A stretch of DNA of 64,000 nt from positions 372,001 through 436,000 of the forward strand of contig NZ_LVHF01000029.1 in assembly GCF_001650345.1 (NCBI RefSeq). The letters are read 5' to 3'. Under the pieces are notes generated by a model, which was not told the origin of the DNA, did not search any database, and was given only the letters and a program-made list of their open reading frames with translations. The translations under genes and the position numbers were made by a program. Within the stretch, counting starts at the first letter, position 1. Each line of letters starts with the position of its first letter. This DNA comes from Photobacterium jeanii (GTDB lineage Bacteria; Pseudomonadota; Gammaproteobacteria; Enterobacterales; Vibrionaceae). This document shows, piece after piece, positions 39,698-49,168 of this stretch.

Positions 39698-40162
39698 ATG
39701 AGCAATTTCCCTGAGCCTCATGATACAGCAGCAGGTGCTAGCTGGATCGCTACTCGTCTAATTTATAATCGTATTTCAGCTCGCATAGCCGAAGTTCATG
39801 AGTCAGTTAACATCGAGCAGCTTTTCCTATTAATGGAATTAGATAAAGAGACAGGGCTTCGTCCATCGATGTTGGCTGATCGTATGTTACGAAGCAAAGG
39901 AACAATTTCCAGCTTAATTAAACATGCGCAGAAGAATGACTTGATCTGCTCGACCCCAGATCCTTTACACAAAAACGCAAAAAAGCTGCACTTGACTGAG
40001 TACGGTAAAAAGTTGCTTGATGAATTGAATCCGATTATTTATCAAGAACTAGAAGGAAGCATGGAAGGAGTGCCGCCTGAACATCAAGCGATGATCATCA
40101 AAGTCATGCAAAACATTATCAAAGCTGAGCATCCTGACTACCTCAGCTACTACGCTAGTTAA
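39698..40162 (+). CDS. MarR-family transcriptional regulator
   Basis: A 154-residue winged-helix protein. The DNA-binding part is about residues 45-115 (LRPSMLADRMLRSKGTISSLIKHAQKNDLI, then the wing DPLHKNAKKLHLTEYGKKL), flanked by helices for dimerisation. ATG at 39698 is preferred to an in-frame TTG at 39671. It stands alone on the plus strand next to a convergent LysE-type exporter; a link is possible but not shown. The effector is unknown. Confidence 0.82.
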   Translation: MSNFPEPHDTAAGASWIATRLIYNRISARIAEVHESVNIEQLFLLMELDKETGLRPSMLADRMLRSKGTISSLIKHAQKNDLICSTPDPLHKNAKKLHLTEYGKKLLDELNPIIYQELEGSMEGVPPEHQAMIIKVMQNIIKAEHPDYLSYYAS

Positions 40163-40258
40163 TACAATAAGCCATTGTATTAACAGCTCTCACTTCAGGT
40201 GCTGCTATGCTTTACATCAGTTCAGCGACTGCCCATTCAATACAGTCGCTGAATTGAG

Positions 40259-40879
40259 TTAGCTCAGTAGTAACCACACCGCAACCCCAAACATCAAGCT
40301 GCCCGCAATACGGTTCATCATTTTGACATTCTGCTGATTCAGTAGTAATTGACGTAAGGCTTTCCCTCCTGCCGCGTAAATCGACATGCAGATAAACTCT
40401 GACAACATAATAATGCTAACTAGCAAGCTCAATTGAACAACAAAATCATTTTGCGGGTTAATAAACGGTGGCAGCAACGAAATCATAAATGCCCACCCTT
40501 TCGGATTAGCAATCGCAGTAACAAAACCTTGAAGGATCAGCCCAACATTACTGCTGGTTTCAGTTTGAGGTTCGAGATCACTTAGCGCCATTTTGCCGCG
40601 AGATTGCCACATTTCGTAGCCTAAGTAAGCCAAGTATGCAGCACCAATGATTTTAAAAATCACAAACAACCACGGCAACTTCACCATAATGGCGGCTATC
40701 CCTAACACCGCACTAACAGCAACCACAGCTACGCCTACGACTTCACCAAGCATCATCCAAAGTGTTCGCTTAAAGCCAACACTCATGCCAAGTCCCAGTG
40801 CTAATGTCATGCACATACCTGGGGTAATAGAGACAAAGAAAAAGGTGGGTATAAACACCAATAAAATTTGATAATTCAA
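40259..40879 (-). CDS. LysE/RhtB-family amino acid exporter
   Basis: A 206-residue inner-membrane protein with five to six membrane segments. The family motif in the first helices (FFFVSITPGMCMTLALGLGMSVGFKRTLWMML, key GxxxGxxxG spacing) and the NPKGW segment in ANPKGWAFMISLLPPF are present. It would export amino acids or homoserine-lactone-like compounds. Convergent with the MarR gene. Confidence 0.88.
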   Translation of the reverse strand: MNYQILLVFIPTFFFVSITPGMCMTLALGLGMSVGFKRTLWMMLGEVVGVAVVAVSAVLGIAAIMVKLPWLFVIFKIIGAAYLAYLGYEMWQSRGKMALSDLEPQTETSSNVGLILQGFVTAIANPKGWAFMISLLPPFINPQNDFVVQLSLLVSIIMLSEFICMSIYAAGGKALRQLLLNQQNVKMMNRIAGSLMFGVAVWLLLS

Positions 40880-41729
40880 GCTGATATCCTTTTCGCTGTT
40901 ACCATTTACAAGAGCAACCTAATCAAACGTTCTAGGCTAATCCGAGTCTAATCTTTAAACATCTATCGATAAGTCACCACAAACTAAACTAACGCTTATG
41001 GCTACTGACTGTAAAGTCATCAAGCTTTGTAATTTATGGTTGTGAGTAAAAATCGCTACCACAATTTACTTCATTCTTAGTCAATGAAAGTATTAAGGAT
41101 TATCTTGATTAACTAATAAATGAAGTGACATTTTTCACTCTTTCTTATTCCCAAATAAACAATTAAAAAAGAAGCATAAACCCTGAATTTAAATAAATCG
41201 CTTATGTTTATGATATTAACACCCATGCATTTTTTATTATCTACACAAGCCAGTTATTGAAATTCAATATCAATTTATAAACTTCACCATTATTGGCTTA
41301 GTGAGATGTTATTATTTTCAATGCAATCAGAGTGAAGAAGAAACTTAATTTCATTAACTATCAAACAAAGAGGTTTGACGACAATCTATTATTATTTGTT
41401 GAATTTCACCCCTCAAAATACGCAACAAAAAGCATAGCGACAAATTGCTTACAAAATGAAAATATACATATATAACCTATGCTTACCACAAAAAACGCAT
41501 ACAAGTGCAATAATGCTCTTATTGATCCACCCAATGATACGCAATAGAACATCCCTTAAGGATTATATTGAGATATTTTTAAAATAGTATTTGAAATAGT
41601 ACAACCCCAAAAATAAAATATCGTTTTATTCCAATTAGACAAGCGAGAACGCAGTTAAATTGGAGAATGGAATTTATAAAATAAATATTACATCTTAATT
41701 TATAACTTGCGTATTTTAGAGATAAGCCG
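40880..41729. other. Long AT-rich gene-free region upstream of virK-like gene
   Basis: About 850 bases, very AT-rich, with no frame showing a ribosome-binding site. It must hold the promoters of the LysE-type gene (right after 40880) and of the VirK/YbjX gene (near 41650-41720). I see no repeat or strong hairpin. An uncharacterised small RNA cannot be excluded. Confidence 0.5.
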
Positions 41730-42644
41730 ATGAATACATTACCAAACACAGCATGGGGCTTTGCCACTTGTCTATATCCAAAGAATTCCTTCAAAGAGCA
41801 ACTGAACCGCATCAAGTTTGTTTCCCGAGCGACAATTCAATACTCAAACTACCGTTTGCTTAAATCTCAAATCAATAGTCATCCTTTAATTCCTACGGTA
41901 CTAAAAAATTACCCTCGAATTATCGAAAAGCCACTCCGTAGCTTCCTTAATACGCAATTCTCCTCACGTGATCGTATCCACCTTATCGTGGAACACTACG
42001 ATCGTTTGTGTCAGCTTGTTAGCCTGCAGCAGCTTGAGAATATCTATACTCAACGATTCAGTGTCGCCCAATTTGAATGTCGCGAAATCCCTTTTGATCT
42101 GACACTATCGTACGAAAACTTCCACGAGCGGGAAGGTGAGCTTACTCTAGCCCTACGCCAAAATGACCAACGCATTTACTCTGCGCCTGTTACTCTAGGA
42201 ACAGATGAAAAACGTCAACCTTGTCTTTACTTAGGTACGGTACAAGGTTCACGTGATAAGAACGAAATTACGAAAAGCCTGACTCGTGGTTGCCATGGTC
42301 TACGCCCTAAATCACTGATGATCGAATACGTAAAAATCATGGCTCGTCACTTTGGGTGTGAAAACATTTACGCGGTATCAAACTCGCACCACGTATATCA
42401 ATCAAAGCGTAAAACTCAAAGCCGTCGTAGCTTCGACCTTGATAGCCTAATCACAGAGCACGGCGGTGAAGCATATAACGCCGCTTGGTCTATCATGACT
42501 TCACAATCTGTTCGTCATGATTTTGCCGATGTCGTATCACGCAAGCGTAAAATGTATCGTCTTCGCTACGAGTTCATCGACGATTTAGAGCAACAAGTTC
42601 AAACCAATCTACCACTGCTACCGCAAAACAAGCTAAACGCATAA
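41730..42644 (+). CDS. VirK/YbjX family protein (DUF535)
   Basis: A 304-residue cytoplasmic protein of the VirK/YbjX family. The conserved core lies at about 110-290: the segment LTLALRQNDQRIYSAPVTLG, then VQGSRDKNEITKSLTRGCHGLRPKSL and CENIYAVSNSHHVYQSKRK. Homologues in enteric bacteria are PhoP-controlled and linked to envelope stress, peptide resistance and virulence factor localisation; the biochemical function is not known. It is monocistronic and ends in a strong terminator. Confidence 0.88.
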   Translation: MNTLPNTAWGFATCLYPKNSFKEQLNRIKFVSRATIQYSNYRLLKSQINSHPLIPTVLKNYPRIIEKPLRSFLNTQFSSRDRIHLIVEHYDRLCQLVSLQQLENIYTQRFSVAQFECREIPFDLTLSYENFHEREGELTLALRQNDQRIYSAPVTLGTDEKRQPCLYLGTVQGSRDKNEITKSLTRGCHGLRPKSLMIEYVKIMARHFGCENIYAVSNSHHVYQSKRKTQSRRSFDLDSLITEHGGEAYNAAWSIMTSQSVRHDFADVVSRKRKMYRLRYEFIDDLEQQVQTNLPLLPQNKLNA

Positions 42645-42698
42645 ACCATCTTTGTTTAGCCCTCTTTGTTACCGAAAGGCAGCCAAAGCAGATACAAA

Positions 42699-42723
42699 AA
42701 CAGCGCTTAAAAGCGCTGTTTTT
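42699..42723. terminator. Bidirectional intrinsic terminator
   Basis: AACAGCGCTT (42699-42708) pairs with AAGCGCTGTT (42711-42720), ten base pairs, with T-runs on both strands. It serves the VirK-like gene and the convergent fetAB operon. Confidence 0.9.
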
Positions 42724-42766
42724 GCTACTCACACTTGTATTTCTAGCCTCAACATTGGCGCAATAA

Positions 42767-43537
42767 CTACAACCGTAATTGCCCATAAGCATTAAATGCA
42801 AAACGGTTGACCAAAGTTAAAGTTGTAGCAACAGAAAATACCGCAGCAAGAAAGATCGCAACCATGATCACTAATTGATATTTCACTGCCAGCAATGGCG
42901 CGGTTCCTCCTAGAATTTGCCCCGTCATCATGCCGGGTAAGCTCACAATCCCCAGCGTCGTCATCGAAGCAAGTTGCGGCATCAGTGCGGTTTTAAGCGC
43001 TTCTTTAACAAAGGGTTGCGCAGGATGTGGCGCTCCTAAAGCTAAATAATATTGGTATTCATTCATGCGGCTTTTTAAACTGCTATGCCAACGTTCTAAT
43101 GCCAACACATTGGCCGCTAAACTGTTACCTAACAGCATACCTGCTACAGGAATCAAATATTGCGCCTGCCACCAAGGCTCTAACTGAATAGCAACCATCA
43201 ACACCATTGGTAATACCACGCCAAGCGAAACAATTTGCCCTGTAAGCACCGTAGGCAGCACTTGCTTTAGCGGCAAGCCGGCACGCTTACAAATACTCGC
43301 TCCAGCCACTGTCGCCATTACGCCAAGCCACACTAGATTTAAAACTGGGCTTTGAAAATCGAACAAGGTTTGTAAATAAATACCAACCACAGCAAGCTGC
43401 AGGGTCATACGCAGTACAGCAGTCACTATGCTACGTGATAATCCAAGCTGCCAACGAGAGAATAAAGCCAATGGAATAAGTAAGAGAAGGTAGAAACTGC
43501 CCATCCCCCATGCGCTAATAGCTACGGTTTCACTCAT
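42767..43537 (-). CDS. fetB: Iron export ABC permease FetB
   Basis: A 256-residue membrane protein of the UPF0014 family with about seven membrane segments. Conserved signature: LGAPHPAQPFVKEALKTALMPQ and SLPGMMTGQILGGTAP. E. coli FetAB lowers cytoplasmic iron under oxidative stress. The gene overlaps fetA by 4 bases. Confidence 0.9.
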   Translation of the reverse strand: MSETVAISAWGMGSFYLLLLIPLALFSRWQLGLSRSIVTAVLRMTLQLAVVGIYLQTLFDFQSPVLNLVWLGVMATVAGASICKRAGLPLKQVLPTVLTGQIVSLGVVLPMVLMVAIQLEPWWQAQYLIPVAGMLLGNSLAANVLALERWHSSLKSRMNEYQYYLALGAPHPAQPFVKEALKTALMPQLASMTTLGIVSLPGMMTGQILGGTAPLLAVKYQLVIMVAIFLAAVFSVATTLTLVNRFAFNAYGQLRL

Positions 43538-44256
43538 GACAAGCCTCCCGCACGACGCGAAGTACCCTGCTGACTAGCCTCGCCTGATTTAGTATCTCTA
43601 TTATCGCTAATTTCTTTCTTTTGAGTATCAGGCTCGCTATTTATCTGTTGCATGTCATACACATGATCACAATGGATCAACCAATGCGGATCGTGAGATA
43701 CCGATATTTTGATCACCTCAAGATCCGCTAACAGTGCGATCACCCGATCTCGACTCGCCAAATCCAGCGCTGACGTCGGCTCATCAAGTAACCATACGGG
43801 GCGTTTCATTAATATTGCCCGTGCTATCGCCAAACGCTGTTTTTCTCCTCCAGATAACGGCTCAACGTCCTTATCTAGCCCATGCCGTAGCCCTACTTTC
43901 TCAAGAGCATGTAAACACTCAGCCTCAGAGGGAGCCTGACTTTGCATGGCCTGCATTGTCCACGGTAAACAAAGCACATTGAAGATCGTTTCACCGCCCA
44001 TTACGGCTTGTTGAGGCAAATAACAAATCTGTTGCCGCCACCAGCGAATATTGTCCGCAGTAATCACTGTGTCTTGCCAGCGAAACTGACCCGACTTGGG
44101 TGCGGCAAGTCCTGCCAATATGCGTAATAGGCTGCTCTTCCCACACCCTGACGGGCCTGATATTGCCAAATGCTGAGGCGCTGATAATTGAAAGCTCGGC
44201 GCAAGAATGGCACTCGCTTCAAAGCCAGAGGTCAAGTTATCAATCACTAATGCCAT
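43534..44256 (-). CDS. fetA: Iron export ABC ATPase FetA
   Basis: A 240-residue ATPase: Walker A GPSGCGKSS, signature LSGGEKQR, Walker B VWLLDEPTSALD. The C-terminal 30 residues (DTQKKEISDNRDTK and on) are hydrophilic and unusual. ATG at 44256 is chosen because the longer frame from 44301 runs into the upstream HD gene. That gene ends 16 bases before, so the three may share a transcript. Confidence 0.9.
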   Translation of the reverse strand: MALVIDNLTSGFEASAILAPSFQLSAPQHLAISGPSGCGKSSLLRILAGLAAPKSGQFRWQDTVITADNIRWWRQQICYLPQQAVMGGETIFNVLCLPWTMQAMQSQAPSEAECLHALEKVGLRHGLDKDVEPLSGGEKQRLAIARAILMKRPVWLLDEPTSALDLASRDRVIALLADLEVIKISVSHDPHWLIHCDHVYDMQQINSEPDTQKKEISDNRDTKSGEASQQGTSRRAGGLS

Positions 44257-44272
44257 ACTTGTTGTTACCCTG

Positions 44273-44899
44273 TCACACAATTTCGCGTTCAAGTTGATCA
44301 AGATAGCACTTCATGAAGCTCACACGTTGCTCCGCTTCTTGTTTTGCTGCTTGAGTATTTAGTGTTTCTGCAATCTTGAATAACTTAACGTAGAAATGAT
44401 CTATGGTAAAAGTCTTGTCGTCGGGTTGACGTTCTCGACAGAAAGGATCGTCTGAGCTATACAAGGCTGAACCCAAAATACCGCTAATTTGCATGCAACG
44501 GCTAACCCCAATCGCCCCAAGCGCATCTAATCGATCGGCATCTTGCACCACTTTAGCCTCTAGAGTTTCAGGCACAATATTGGCGCTAAAACTGTGTGCC
44601 ATGATTGCATGATGGATTGGCGCCAAATACTGCTCGGGATAACCTTGTTTAACTAAGAATTCGATTGCCGCGTCAGCGGCGAATTGTGAACTTAAATGGC
44701 GCTCAGGATGATCTTTCGGCATCGTAATACAATCGTGTAACCATGCGGCGGGTAGCACGATATTAAGATCGGCCAACTCTTGCTGACCAAGTTGTCGAGC
44801 CAGTTTCACCACCCGTTGAATATGGGCTTTGTCATGCGCGGCATCGGTTTGGGCTAAGCTATCTATCCATGCTTCACACTGGGCTTCAATCGCTAACAT
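44273..44899 (-). CDS. HD-domain metal-dependent phosphohydrolase (YedJ-like)
   Basis: A 208-residue protein with HD signature residues: the histidine in HDKAHIQRVV, the HD pair in AAWLHDCI, further histidines in HHAIMAHSF and the aspartate in VVQDADRLDALGAIG. The layout matches YedJ-type hydrolases, probably acting on nucleotides or phosphorylated metabolites. It is first in a likely three-gene run with fetAB. The substrate is unknown. Confidence 0.85.
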   Translation of the reverse strand: MLAIEAQCEAWIDSLAQTDAAHDKAHIQRVVKLARQLGQQELADLNIVLPAAWLHDCITMPKDHPERHLSSQFAADAAIEFLVKQGYPEQYLAPIHHAIMAHSFSANIVPETLEAKVVQDADRLDALGAIGVSRCMQISGILGSALYSSDDPFCRERQPDDKTFTIDHFYVKLFKIAETLNTQAAKQEAEQRVSFMKCYLDQLEREIV

Positions 44900-45105
44900 C
44901 TTCTCTCCTTATCCATGAAGCTCCATCATAGCAAAGCCGTACAAATATATTTTATTTCGCTTGTGATAAACAAAGAAAAAACAACTGAAAAAGAGACAAA
45001 GATGGAATAGCTACTGACTCTTGACGGTGTGGCAATAACTGCAATACTGTCAGTAAGTTACTTATTTTGACATAGTAACCAAACACAAGAATAAAAGGAT
45101 TTATC

Positions 45106-46107
45106 ATGATTAAGCCACCACCATTACAACTCGGTGATACCATTGGATTTTTCTCACCTTCTTCACCAGCAACTGCCTTTGCTCCCACACGTTTCGCCCG
45201 CGCCAAAACTTTCCTAGAAAGCAAAGGTTACCAGCTTAAAGCTGGGGCATTAACGGGACAATCCGACTACTACCGTTCTGGCAATATTAAAGAACGTGTT
45301 GATGAGCTTAACGCACTAATCCGCGATCCACAGGTTCGCTGCATCATGTCGACAATTGGTGGCATGAACAGTAACTCATTGCTCCCCTACATTGATTACG
45401 ATGCCTTAATTCAAGATCCAAAGATCATCATTGGATATTCAGATGTTACCGCTCTGCTGCTTGGCATTTATCAGCGTACTGGGCTTATTACGTTTTATGG
45501 CCCAGCCCTCGTAGCCTCTTTCGGTGAACTGCCGCCGCTAGTTGAAGAAACCTTTGCCGCTTTTCAAGCTGCCACTCAGCCACAACCTTTACCTTTCACT
45601 TATCAGCAACCTCAACTCTGGACTGATGCCTTTATCGATTGGGAGAGCCAAACCGAGCCTAAACCTTTAGTAGCGAACAACTGTGAATTCTTAGGCACTG
45701 GTAAGATCTCCGGACATTTGATCGGTGGTAACCAAAATACGATGACCGCAATCATAGGCTCCGATTATTTCCCTGAAATTAAGCAAGGCGATATCTTACT
45801 GGTAGAAGACTGCTTATCCGATATGGCAACCGTTGAGCGCACCACAGCACAGCTAAAACTAGCTGGTGTCTTTGATCGCGTCAGCGCCATTATTTTAGGT
45901 AAGCACGAACAATTCAAAGACCAAGGAACAGGTCGCCAACCTATCGATATTTACCGCGAGATCTTAAACGGTCAAGATATCCCCATCATCAATGGTTTTG
46001 ATGCTTGCCACACCCACCCTATGCTAACGATGCCGATTGGTTGCCAAATCGAAATTGATTTCGACCAACAGCAAGTTGCCATAACAGAACCTTGGCTAAG
46101 CCGCTAG
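45106..46107 (+). CDS. S66-family serine peptidase (LD-carboxypeptidase/MccF-like)
   Basis: A 333-residue enzyme. The nucleophile serine is in IIGYSDVTALL (about residue 127), the catalytic glutamate probably in ILLVEDCLSDMATVERT, and the histidine in CHTHPMLTMPIG. Family members cut the L,D bond in murein peptides or inactivate microcin-C-like peptide-nucleotides (MccF). This sequence looks more like the MccF-type group than LdcA, with a longer middle region, but which activity applies is open. AAAAGGA precedes the ATG. Terminator directly downstream. Confidence 0.86.
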   Translation: MIKPPPLQLGDTIGFFSPSSPATAFAPTRFARAKTFLESKGYQLKAGALTGQSDYYRSGNIKERVDELNALIRDPQVRCIMSTIGGMNSNSLLPYIDYDALIQDPKIIIGYSDVTALLLGIYQRTGLITFYGPALVASFGELPPLVEETFAAFQAATQPQPLPFTYQQPQLWTDAFIDWESQTEPKPLVANNCEFLGTGKISGHLIGGNQNTMTAIIGSDYFPEIKQGDILLVEDCLSDMATVERTTAQLKLAGVFDRVSAIILGKHEQFKDQGTGRQPIDIYREILNGQDIPIINGFDACHTHPMLTMPIGCQIEIDFDQQQVAITEPWLSR

Positions 46108-46136
46108 CAAGTTCTTACTACCCACTGCGACACAGC

Positions 46137-46169
46137 ATCAAAGAAGCCACACTCGGCTTCTTTGATTTA
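46137..46169 (+). terminator. Intrinsic terminator
   Basis: ATCAAAGAAGCC and GGCTTCTTTGAT (46137-46148 and 46155-46166) form a twelve-base-pair stem with a six-base loop followed by TTAT, 30 bases past the S66 peptidase gene. Confidence 0.85.
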
Positions 46170-46349
46170 TCTAGCCTCCCTACTTTCGACCTAATTAACA
46201 AAGCATTAGCGTAATAAGCCAAAAATCCTTTACTCAAGATGACAATAATCACCGTGTAACACACATACTATGTGCTCATAAAATTGTCGTTTCTGTCACA
46301 AACTTTGGGTACTATACCGCCTCAAAATTTTCACGGTTGGAAAGGTTAC

Positions 46350-47159
46350 ATGTACAAATTAGTTGCTTTAGATATGGATGGCACTCTGCTTAACTCTCAA
46401 GGTGAAATCTCACCACGCACCAAGGAGGCCATCGCCCAAGCACGCCAACAAGGCGTACATGTAGTGCTGGCATCAGGTCGTCCACTTGAAGGTATGACCA
46501 AATATCTTGCCGAATTGGATATGAATAGCGATCAAGACTATGTGTTGAGCTACAACGCATCACTTGTTCAACGCGTCGCGAGTAAAGAAGTGATCCGTAG
46601 CCAAATTCTTAAAGGCAGTGATGCAAAAAACCTTGCCAGCCTAAGTCAAGATCTTGGTGTGAATGTTCATGCATTTTCACGTCGCTTTGGCTTAATCACA
46701 CCGCAAAACAACGAGTACACTCGCCATGAGGCCGAGATTAATGGGCTGACCATTACCGAACTTGATTTTGTAGAATTAGATAACAACGAAGACATCATGA
46801 AAGTGATGATGATTGACGAGCCAGAGCGTCTATCTGCAGCAATTGCAAAACTACCGCCACACGTTTATGAGCAATACACTGTCGTGCAAAGCGCACCGTT
46901 TTTCTTAGAGTTCCTAAACCCAAAAAGTAACAAAGGCACAGGTGTTGGCATGCTAGCAGAACACCTTGGTATTGATGCGAGCGAAGTCATTTGTATGGGT
47001 GATGCGGGCAACGACAAACACATGATTGAATACGCGGGCTTAGGTGTTGCCATGGCCAATGCTACCGACGATATCAAAGCGATTGCTAACCACATTACCG
47101 ACAGCAACAACGAACACGGTGTCGCAAAAGTTATTGAAGATTTTATTCTTAACCGTTAA
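46350..47159 (+). CDS. yidA: Cof-type HAD sugar phosphatase (YidA-like)
   Basis: A 269-residue HAD hydrolase starting MYKLVALDMDGTLLNSQGE with the nucleophile in DMDGT. Motif II is in VVLASGRP and the C-terminal motif is VICMGDAGNDKHMIEYAGLGVAMANA. The IIB cap identifies it as Cof/YidA type, which removes phosphate from sugar phosphates. The length equals E. coli YidA. ATG at 46350 has AAGG upstream; a longer frame from 46272 is unlikely. Convergent with the DUF3857 gene. Confidence 0.92.
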   Translation: MYKLVALDMDGTLLNSQGEISPRTKEAIAQARQQGVHVVLASGRPLEGMTKYLAELDMNSDQDYVLSYNASLVQRVASKEVIRSQILKGSDAKNLASLSQDLGVNVHAFSRRFGLITPQNNEYTRHEAEINGLTITELDFVELDNNEDIMKVMMIDEPERLSAAIAKLPPHVYEQYTVVQSAPFFLEFLNPKSNKGTGVGMLAEHLGIDASEVICMGDAGNDKHMIEYAGLGVAMANATDDIKAIANHITDSNNEHGVAKVIEDFILNR

Positions 47160-47186
47160 TTAATTTAGTTTTTCAGTACTTCCCTA

Positions 47187-47222
47187 CACAAAAAAAGAGC
47201 TGATATCAGCTCTTTTTTTGTG
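47187..47222. terminator. Bidirectional intrinsic terminator
   Basis: A near-perfect palindrome centred at 47204/47205: CACA, A-run, GAGCTGA / TCAGCTC, T-run, TGTG. Both strands read stem then T-run. It separates the YidA-like gene from the convergent DUF3857 gene. Confidence 0.92.
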
Positions 47223-47254
47223 GCTAATTTAGAGTGAATATGACTTAATCCAAA

Positions 47255-49168
47255 TCAAGCCGACGATTCTGCCAACTTACCTTTAAACTGAATTAAAGAC
47301 TCACGACGCATAACATCCAGAAAATGATTAAAAGACTGAATCTCGCTAGCTTTTATTAACTGCTGAGGGATTAATAAAAATGTCGCAATTTTCAATTTAC
47401 CATCGTCTGTTACATGAATTTCACGGTGCATTGATCCAAATTTATGATCAAACCTCAATGTTGGCGATACTTTTTGAATCTTCCATATCTCGCTAAGATC
47501 ATAAACATACTCTGACTGTATTTTTAACCCAGGAAAATGCTCCTCATAGTGCTTATTATCCAAGCGAAGAAGTTCAAGTTCATCCTTAAGCCATGCATCA
47601 TTTTCTTCATAAATGAGATCGCTTTTCACATCCAGAAATGGGCTCAACTTAGCTTCAGATTTAATAACCAACTCTGGCGCCATATTTGCCAACTTCACAA
47701 TATTAAATTGCGGATCAGCATATGTTGATACTTCGTTATGATACTGTTGAGTAAGCCATTCATCACGCTCCGATGGTGATTTTTGTAACAACAGGCGACG
47801 ATACGACGAAGCATACTCTCCATAATAAGTTCGTTTTTGATGTTCTTCTTGTCCCCCTAACAAATCAAACTCAACACTCGTCGATACATGCATTTTCCAA
47901 CGGTATTTATTATTCAATATTTGTGACGGTTGCTGATTGGATTTTAATACAAGAGATACTTTATTTTGAATCCAAGACGGTGTAAATTTCCAAAATGTAT
48001 CTTGATCTGTAGCGTCCAAGCAATATTGCTTTCCTAAATAGTCAAAACACATCACAATATGATCAAAATACCTAAAGGTCGGAATAATAAGCTGATCCGC
48101 ACGAGTTCGATCTGTTGCTATTAATACGGGATAAGACTCTATACCAATACGCTCTAGCAAAGCATGCAACAAGGCTGACTTATCCTTACAATCACCGTAT
48201 CTATTTTTAATAATCGACGCGATATCATGAGGGGTAATAGTATGACCTAACTCAGACATTGAAACATAACGAATGTCTCGCGCAACAAACTCATGGATCA
48301 GTTTAATTTGATCTTCAATATTTTTATTATCACCAATAATTTGTTCTAACAAAGCTTCAAGCCCTGTAGTATCACTGAGTGCAGAATTTACTTCATCATT
48401 AATGATACTTACAACCTGCTGCCATTCTTTAGACTCACCAATTGCAACTTGACCAATGTAGTCACGCCAAAAAATAGCTTTGTCATTTTTAAAAGCAGCA
48501 ATATCTTGACCAGTGCAGTAAAGTTGACTTTCCGTTTGATTGCATTCCACATTGTTACTGTTTGATGACCAATAAAGTGGTTCATCAAGTTGCCAACTGA
48601 CATTAATATCTAAGTTTGCAATTGGATAACGGCCTTGTGTATAGAAGATTTGTGACCAATCACCTTGCAGCTTCAGCCTATCACTACTAATTTCATACTC
48701 TATAACAGCAAGGCTACCTTCACTTAAGCCAGGAATAGTAAGGACAACTTCTTTGTCATCAGTAAAACTCCTGTAATTATCAGTATCCAATATTTGTAAT
48801 GACGATGCTTCAATTGACTTTATACTGCCTTGCTTATCAATTGATGAGGCCGATATAATCGTCAACCTTTCCACTCTATCATTAAAGTAAATTGAATGGT
48901 CTGCATGATTACCAATATCTCTTGAACTTGGGTAAAACCATATTTCTTTAACGTGTTCAGTTATATTGTCACCAACAACACTCACATTTTTAGACTGCAA
49001 TATTTGTGTTACTTCTTCAGGCTTTTCTATTTGACGCTGAAACTCACGTGCTCTGTTAAACAAATCTCCCGATTCAGAAACTTTCCATTTTATTTCTTCA
49101 TTAGCAAACACATTACCACAGATAAACACAGAAAAAACAAAGAAAGGAATAAAACCAGTCATCTTCAT
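47255..49168 (-). CDS. Exported DUF3857/transglutaminase-like protein
   Basis: A 637-residue protein with a signal peptide (IPFFVFSVFICGNVFA). Residues about 60-230 are a DUF3857-like beta domain. Residues about 275-400 are a transglutaminase-like cysteine protease fold with the triad Cys in NRYGDCKDKSALL, His in RYFDHIVMCF and Asp in YCLDATDQD. A further beta-rich part ends the protein. Such proteins are periplasmic and of unknown function; they may cut or cross-link cell-surface peptides or proteins. It overlaps the upstream membrane-protein gene by 4 bases. Both genes look AT-richer than their neighbours. Confidence 0.85.
   Translation of the reverse strand: MKMTGFIPFFVFSVFICGNVFANEEIKWKVSESGDLFNRAREFQRQIEKPEEVTQILQSKNVSVVGDNITEHVKEIWFYPSSRDIGNHADHSIYFNDRVERLTIISASSIDKQGSIKSIEASSLQILDTDNYRSFTDDKEVVLTIPGLSEGSLAVIEYEISSDRLKLQGDWSQIFYTQGRYPIANLDINVSWQLDEPLYWSSNSNNVECNQTESQLYCTGQDIAAFKNDKAIFWRDYIGQVAIGESKEWQQVVSIINDEVNSALSDTTGLEALLEQIIGDNKNIEDQIKLIHEFVARDIRYVSMSELGHTITPHDIASIIKNRYGDCKDKSALLHALLERIGIESYPVLIATDRTRADQLIIPTFRYFDHIVMCFDYLGKQYCLDATDQDTFWKFTPSWIQNKVSLVLKSNQQPSQILNNKYRWKMHVSTSVEFDLLGGQEEHQKRTYYGEYASSYRRLLLQKSPSERDEWLTQQYHNEVSTYADPQFNIVKLANMAPELVIKSEAKLSPFLDVKSDLIYEENDAWLKDELELLRLDNKHYEEHFPGLKIQSEYVYDLSEIWKIQKVSPTLRFDHKFGSMHREIHVTDDGKLKIATFLLIPQQLIKASEIQSFNHFLDVMRRESLIQFKGKLAESSA

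Noticed and set aside
41579..41815. Minus-strand frame overlapping the start of the VirK/YbjX gene
   Set aside because: Antisense to a well-supported gene, low-complexity AT-rich translation.
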